Assembly (NCBI GenBank): GCA_016185205.1
Contig: JACPOA010000112.1
Span: 62,001 to 126,000 of the forward strand
Origin: Hyphomicrobiales bacterium
GTDB lineage: Bacteria > Pseudomonadota > Alphaproteobacteria > Rhizobiales > Xanthobacteraceae
Reading direction: 5' to 3'
DNA: 64,000 bases
Shown here: positions 63,551-64,000 of the stretch, in pieces
Position numbering within the stretch: position 1 is the first letter of the stretch
How the letters are laid out: each line of letters starts with the position of its first letter
Translations under genes and position numbers: made by a program
The notes under the pieces: model-generated
Seen by the model: only the letters and a program-made list of their open reading frames with translations
Told to the model about the DNA's origin: nothing
Databases searched by the model: none

Positions 63551-64000
63551 CTAGCGGTAAACCGCCGCAATACCGAGGAAATCCTCGGCTTTCAGGCTGG
63601 CGCCGCCGACCAGGGCGCCGTTCACATGGGGTATGCCGAGCAGTTCCCTGGCGTTCGAGGGCTTCACCGAGCCGCCATAGAGGATGCGGACCTGGCCGCC
63701 TGGCGCGCCATAGCGCTCGGTCAGCCGCTGGCGGACAAAGGCATGCACGTCCGCCACATCGGCCGGGGTCGGCGTCAGGCCGGTGCCGATCGCCCAGACC
63801 GGCTCATAAGCGATCACCAGATCGGCGGCGGTAGCACCGTCGGGCAGCGAACCGTCGAGCTGGCGGCCGACGACCGCGAGAGTCTGTCCGGCTTCGCGCT
63901 CGGCGCGCTGCTCGCCGACGCAGACGATTGCCGTCAATCCCGCTCGCCGCGCGGCCAGCGCCTTGGCGCGCACCAGGGCGTCGGTCTCGTGATGGTCGGT
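63551..64000 (-). CDS. tpiA: Triosephosphate isomerase (partial, 5' part outside window)
   Basis: The C-terminal 149 residues are present, from [19 protein letters not shown] to [15 protein letters not shown]. The catalytic Glu lies in [15 protein letters not shown]; the phosphate-binding loop [14 protein letters not shown] and GALVGGASL follow. The N-terminal 100 or so residues (with the catalytic Lys and His) lie beyond base 64000. It interconverts dihydroxyacetone phosphate and glyceraldehyde-3-phosphate. Confidence 0.96.
   Translation of the reverse strand, partial: TDHHETDALVRAKALAARRAGLTAIVCVGEQRAEREAGQTLAVVGRQLDGSLPDGATAADLVIAYEPVWAIGTGLTPTPADVADVHAFVRQRLTERYGAPGGQVRILYGGSVKPSNARELLGIPHVNGALVGGASLKAEDFLGIAAVYR

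Overview
The window is a high-GC (about 65 % by eye) alphaproteobacterial chromosome segment. Gene content and order point to Hyphomicrobiales (Rhizobiales), close to Nitrobacteraceae/Xanthobacteraceae such as Bradyrhizobium, Rhodopseudomonas or Pseudolabrys. The evidence is a fused ispDF, the dusB-ntrB-ntrC-ntrY-ntrX-dat-hfq-hflX-mazG block, a pyruvate dehydrogenase E1-beta with its own lipoyl domain, a one-step phosphatidylcholine synthase, solitary Bug-type binding proteins, and many GCGCATGAT...ATCATGCGC and (C)GTCATGCCGGG-type palindromes. The genus is an inference; no rRNA gene is present.

Left third (1-31 kb), mixed metabolism. It starts with a partial hspQ, a malyl-CoA-lyase-like protein, an AEC transporter, a CaiB/BaiF protein and a UbiH-type hydroxylase. 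Then come the DUF2182/DUF1326 metal-binding pair with phosphatidylcholine synthase, an SDR, a quinone oxidoreductase and a CPBP protease. Biotin genes bioF-bioD diverge from bioA, with no bioB here. Next are a Bug protein, an amidohydrolase, a TPR protein, rimO, an Asp/Asn hydroxylase, a Cys-rich secreted protein, a repeat-rich gap with tRNA-Ser(UGA), rlpA, a D,D-carboxypeptidase, tmk-holB, eutBC, a second Bug protein, small secreted and coiled-coil proteins, and metG-tatD-MBL hydrolase.

Middle (31-34 kb). A complete IS1595-family element (31219-32747) with an 8-bp target duplication lies in an AT-rich gap upstream of mazG. mazG itself carries a one-base frameshift.

Right half (34-64 kb), mostly minus strand: hflX, hfq, D-amino-acid transaminase, the NtrYX and NtrBC two-component systems and dusB. 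A plus-strand ispDF-cinA pair follows. Then, on the minus strand, come coq10-like, lipA, a GlsB/YeaQ protein, cysK, lpd, cupin, Bug protein, pdhC, pdhB, pdhA, ftsB and eno. queF is on the plus strand. An MFS transporter, kdsA, a VOC protein, pyrG, secG and a partial tpiA end the window. lipA makes the lipoyl groups carried by PdhB and PdhC, and lpd is their E3, so 46-56 kb works as one pathway.

The most unusual signals are not new gene families. They are palindromes inside the PdhB and PdhC inter-domain linkers, a 22-bp copy of the pdhC 3' end beyond an inserted Bug gene, repeats that supply the last base of stop codons, a repeat nested in another repeat, and a small secreted protein with mirror-symmetric cysteine spacing. 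I found no CRISPR array, prophage or obvious defence system.
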